64,000 bases of DNA from Halodesulfovibrio aestuarii. GTDB taxonomy: Bacteria; Desulfobacterota; Desulfovibrionia; Desulfovibrionales; Desulfovibrionaceae. Of the stretch, positions 61,936 to 64,000 are shown one piece after another. A program made the translations under genes and the position numbers. The stretch's first letter is position 1, and each line of letters begins with the position of its first letter. The notes beneath the pieces were generated by a model. It was not told the DNA's origin, ran no database searches, and saw nothing but the letters and a program-made list of their open reading frames with translations. The DNA lies in NCBI RefSeq assembly GCF_050571805.1, contig NZ_CP192219.1. The stretch is one strand, 5' to 3'.

Positions 61936-63198
61936 CTATTTTCGAACCTGTCCTTGACCAAAAATAACAAACTTTGTGGTGGTCAGTTCTTTTACACCCA
62001 TTGGGCCGTAAGAATGAAGTTTAGATGTGCTGATGCCGATTTCTGCTCCAAGTCCAAGTTGGCCCCCATCGTTAAAGCGGGTGGACGCGTTGACGGATAC
62101 ACAGGAAGCATCAACTTCGCGCATAAATTTTAATGCACGGTTATAATCTTGAGTGCAGATGATCTCAGTATGATTTGAGCCGTTTTCTGCGATATAATCC
62201 TGAGCTTCCTGCATAGAGTCTATGGTTTTTACCAGTAGAATCAGATCATGGTACTCGGTTCCCGGATCCGATTCGTTCATAGCAACAGCAGTCTTGCCGA
62301 GTAGCGGTAAAGATCGCGCGCAGGCGCGGAATTCAACGTCACGTTCTGTTCCCAGTTCTTTTGCAACCATTGGCAAAAATTTATCTGCGATATCTTTATG
62401 TACAAGCAGCCCTTCAAGAGCGTTGCAGACACCGGGGCGCTGGGTTTTACCATTGATAATGATGTTGAGCGCTTCTTCAAGATTAGCGCTTTTGTCGATG
62501 AATGCATGACACACACCTTTATAATGTTTGAGGACAGGCATGGTAGCCATGTCAACAACAGTACGGATGAGTGTTTCACCGCCGCGAGGAATGATAACGT
62601 CGATGTGCTCTTCAAGTTTGCACATTGCGGTAATTGCTTCGCGGTCAGTGGTTGGCACAACCTGAACACATTCTTTAGGCAGGCCTGCATATTCCAGTGC
62701 TTCGTGTAGCAGCTTTGCAAGTGCAAGGTTAGAATTAATTGCTTCAGAGCCGCCACGTAGAATAATGGCGTTGCCAGCCTTAAGACAAAGGATTCCGGAG
62801 TCGATAGTAACATTAGGACGTGATTCATAGATCATTGCGATCACGCCGAGTGGAATTCGCATTTTACCGACAAGCAGCCCGTTGGGACGCTGCCATTGAG
62901 TTTCAATGGCACCGACAGGGTCATCCATTTCGGCAATGAATGTACAGGCGTTGGCCATTTCGGCAATAGTTTCCGGAGTTAGACGTAGACGGTTAAGACG
63001 AGGAGCATCAATTCCTTTTTCTTCTGCTTTTGCTAAATCAATGGCGTTTGCAGCAGTAATCTCGTCCTGTTTTTCTATGATAAGCTCAGAAAGGCGCAAC
63101 AGTGTTTTTTCTTTGAGTTCAGGTGTTGCAGCAGCGAGCTTTCGAGCGGCGGCAGATGCTTTTTGTCCCATATCTTTCAACAGTTGATGAGTATCCAT
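61936..63198 (-). CDS. proA: gamma-glutamyl phosphate reductase
   Basis: A 420-residue NADPH-dependent enzyme of proline biosynthesis that makes glutamate 5-semialdehyde. IPLGVIAMIYESRPNVTID is the classic ProA signature, IILRGGSEAINSN the nucleotide-binding part, KTQRPGVCNALEGLL holds the catalytic Cys, and GLGAEIGISTSKLHSYGPMGVKEL is the C-terminal signature. The start at 63198 follows GGAGGACAT; a much longer upstream frame lacks similarity. proB is not adjacent. Monocistronic. Confidence 0.95.
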   Translation of the reverse strand: MDTHQLLKDMGQKASAAARKLAAATPELKEKTLLRLSELIIEKQDEITAANAIDLAKAEEKGIDAPRLNRLRLTPETIAEMANACTFIAEMDDPVGAIETQWQRPNGLLVGKMRIPLGVIAMIYESRPNVTIDSGILCLKAGNAIILRGGSEAINSNLALAKLLHEALEYAGLPKECVQVVPTTDREAITAMCKLEEHIDVIIPRGGETLIRTVVDMATMPVLKHYKGVCHAFIDKSANLEEALNIIINGKTQRPGVCNALEGLLVHKDIADKFLPMVAKELGTERDVEFRACARSLPLLGKTAVAMNESDPGTEYHDLILLVKTIDSMQEAQDYIAENGSNHTEIICTQDYNRALKFMREVDASCVSVNASTRFNDGGQLGLGAEIGISTSKLHSYGPMGVKELTTTKFVIFGQGQVRK

Positions 63199-63405
63199 AT
63201 GTCCTCCGGCTATGTATCGGAAAGAGCCTGTGCAAGGTTGGCTCACCGAGTGATATGTGATTCTTGCACGTTTATGTGCATGAGTACTTGTCTGTTTCCA
63301 ATGCTCGTAAGGCCGTGCCTCTTCGGGTAATTGGCATTGGTTTGTAGCAACGTAATTAAATACCTTTTTGGTGATGAAACTGCAAGAGATGTGCTGTGCT
63401 GGCAA

Positions 63406-63564
63406 AGATAGGGCGATGTTTTTTTAGAATTAGTTGAGCCTATTATGGTGACTGAGAATATGATAGGACGTTATAAAAAACAATATATTTTGACAATTTC
63501 GTCATATTGGATTATAAAAAAAGTGTTTTTAAATATGGATACTGAGAACAGTTTAGGAGCGAAT
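63406..63564 (+). promoter_or_regulatory. promoter region of the TPR-protein gene
   Basis: TTGACA (63490-63495), a 17-bp spacer and TATAAA (63513-63518) form an almost perfect sigma70 promoter. AGGAG near 63555 is the ribosome site of the gene at 63565. Confidence 0.85.
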
Positions 63565-64000
63565 ATGGTTGAGCAAAATGAATCTCATTCCCCGTTATTG
63601 GTAGACTCTCTGCAACATAGTGTTTCCAAGGAAGCTGCGCCGTTACTGAATTTTGTTCTGAAGCATATCAAAGCTATTACGTTAGGCTTAGTCTTGCTGA
63701 TTAGTGTAATAGTTGGTGCCGGTATCTATAATTATATACATGAGCAGAATATTCTTGAAGCGCAGGAGATGTTGATGACGCTTTCCACAGGTGCGTCAAC
63801 AGAATCACAGCTTAATGATTTAAGAACATTCGCTGGAACCGCTCCTGAGCAGATTCGCCCTGCAGCATTGCTTGCCCTTGCTAAGGCTTCGTTGCGTGTT
63901 AAGGATTATGCCGGGGCTGCAAACGCATGGGGTAAGTTGCAGGAACTGGGCGTGGAAAGTCTGCGTGATCTCGCTGGATTAGGCAGGGCAGACGCATACG
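63565..64000 (+). CDS. YfgM-like TPR membrane protein, 5' part
   Basis: The first 145 codons of a protein cut by the window end. After a cytoplasmic stretch of about 35 residues, one membrane helix (AITLGLVLLISVIVGAGIYNYI) is followed by a periplasmic alpha-helical region with TPR-like repeats (AALLALAKASLRVKDYAGAANAWGKLQEL). This is the topology of YfgM and its relatives, which assist periplasmic protein folding or translocon function. The ATG follows AGGAG at good spacing and a near-consensus promoter drives it. The rest of the protein lies beyond base 64,000. Confidence 0.7.
   Translation, partial: MVEQNESHSPLLVDSLQHSVSKEAAPLLNFVLKHIKAITLGLVLLISVIVGAGIYNYIHEQNILEAQEMLMTLSTGASTESQLNDLRTFAGTAPEQIRPAALLALAKASLRVKDYAGAANAWGKLQELGVESLRDLAGLGRADAY

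Overview
The window looks like chromosomal DNA of a Gram-negative, anaerobic Desulfovibrionaceae-type bacterium, most like a marine Halodesulfovibrio. This is inference from gene content: a CbiK-type chelatase, an iron alcohol dehydrogenase, lipid A and LPS sugar genes, AddAB-type repair, a moderately AT-rich base composition and the tmRNA tag. No phage, insertion sequence or CRISPR array was seen. Most of the window is ordinary housekeeping and envelope genes in short operons separated by strong bidirectional terminators.

Layout. 1-11.2 kb: the 3' end of dxs; a regulatory-looking region with long inverted repeats and a small unknown gene; a minus-strand dnaE-queD-marC operon; a plus-strand trio (small membrane/coiled protein, HD hydrolase, methyltransferase-like protein); an exported alkylsulfatase; a HAD phosphatase. 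11.5-21.2 kb: a CAU tRNA, a TalC-type transaldolase, a YibE/F membrane protein, an exported alkaline phosphatase, an amino-acid ABC ATPase and binding protein without permeases, aldose epimerase, alcohol dehydrogenase, a YodC-like protein and two membrane micro-ORFs of 42 and 24 codons. 21.3-32.1 kb: a giant DUF2339 membrane protein, a GNAT acetyltransferase, tmRNA, lpxB with a Gate-domain transporter, rfbB, and cbiK with an exported protein. 32.3-46.2 kb: M16 protease, an Hpt/STAS-like protein, a nitronate monooxygenase-like enzyme, addA-addB, and a group II phosphofructokinase. 46.4-52.2 kb: pdxA, a hydantoinase/oxoprolinase, a GH3 glycosidase, a VTT membrane protein and a GT2 glycosyltransferase.

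52.3-53.5 kb holds an unusual tandem tRNA array with five initiator tRNAs and two tRNA-Trp, most units with their own promoter and terminator. Next comes a branched-chain amino acid attenuator (a strong promoter, a 35-residue leader peptide rich in Val/Ile/Leu and a terminator) in front of ilvB-ilvN. The window ends with a degenerate chemoreceptor-like protein, a GT9 heptosyltransferase-like enzyme, a PAS-GGDEF cyclase, nadD, proA and the start of a YfgM-like TPR protein.

The features most worth a second look are the initiator tRNA amplification, the ilv leader attenuator, the membrane micro-ORFs (one beside a nested direct/inverted repeat), the alkaline phosphatase with Gly replacing the Asp before its nucleophile, and several degenerate signalling proteins.
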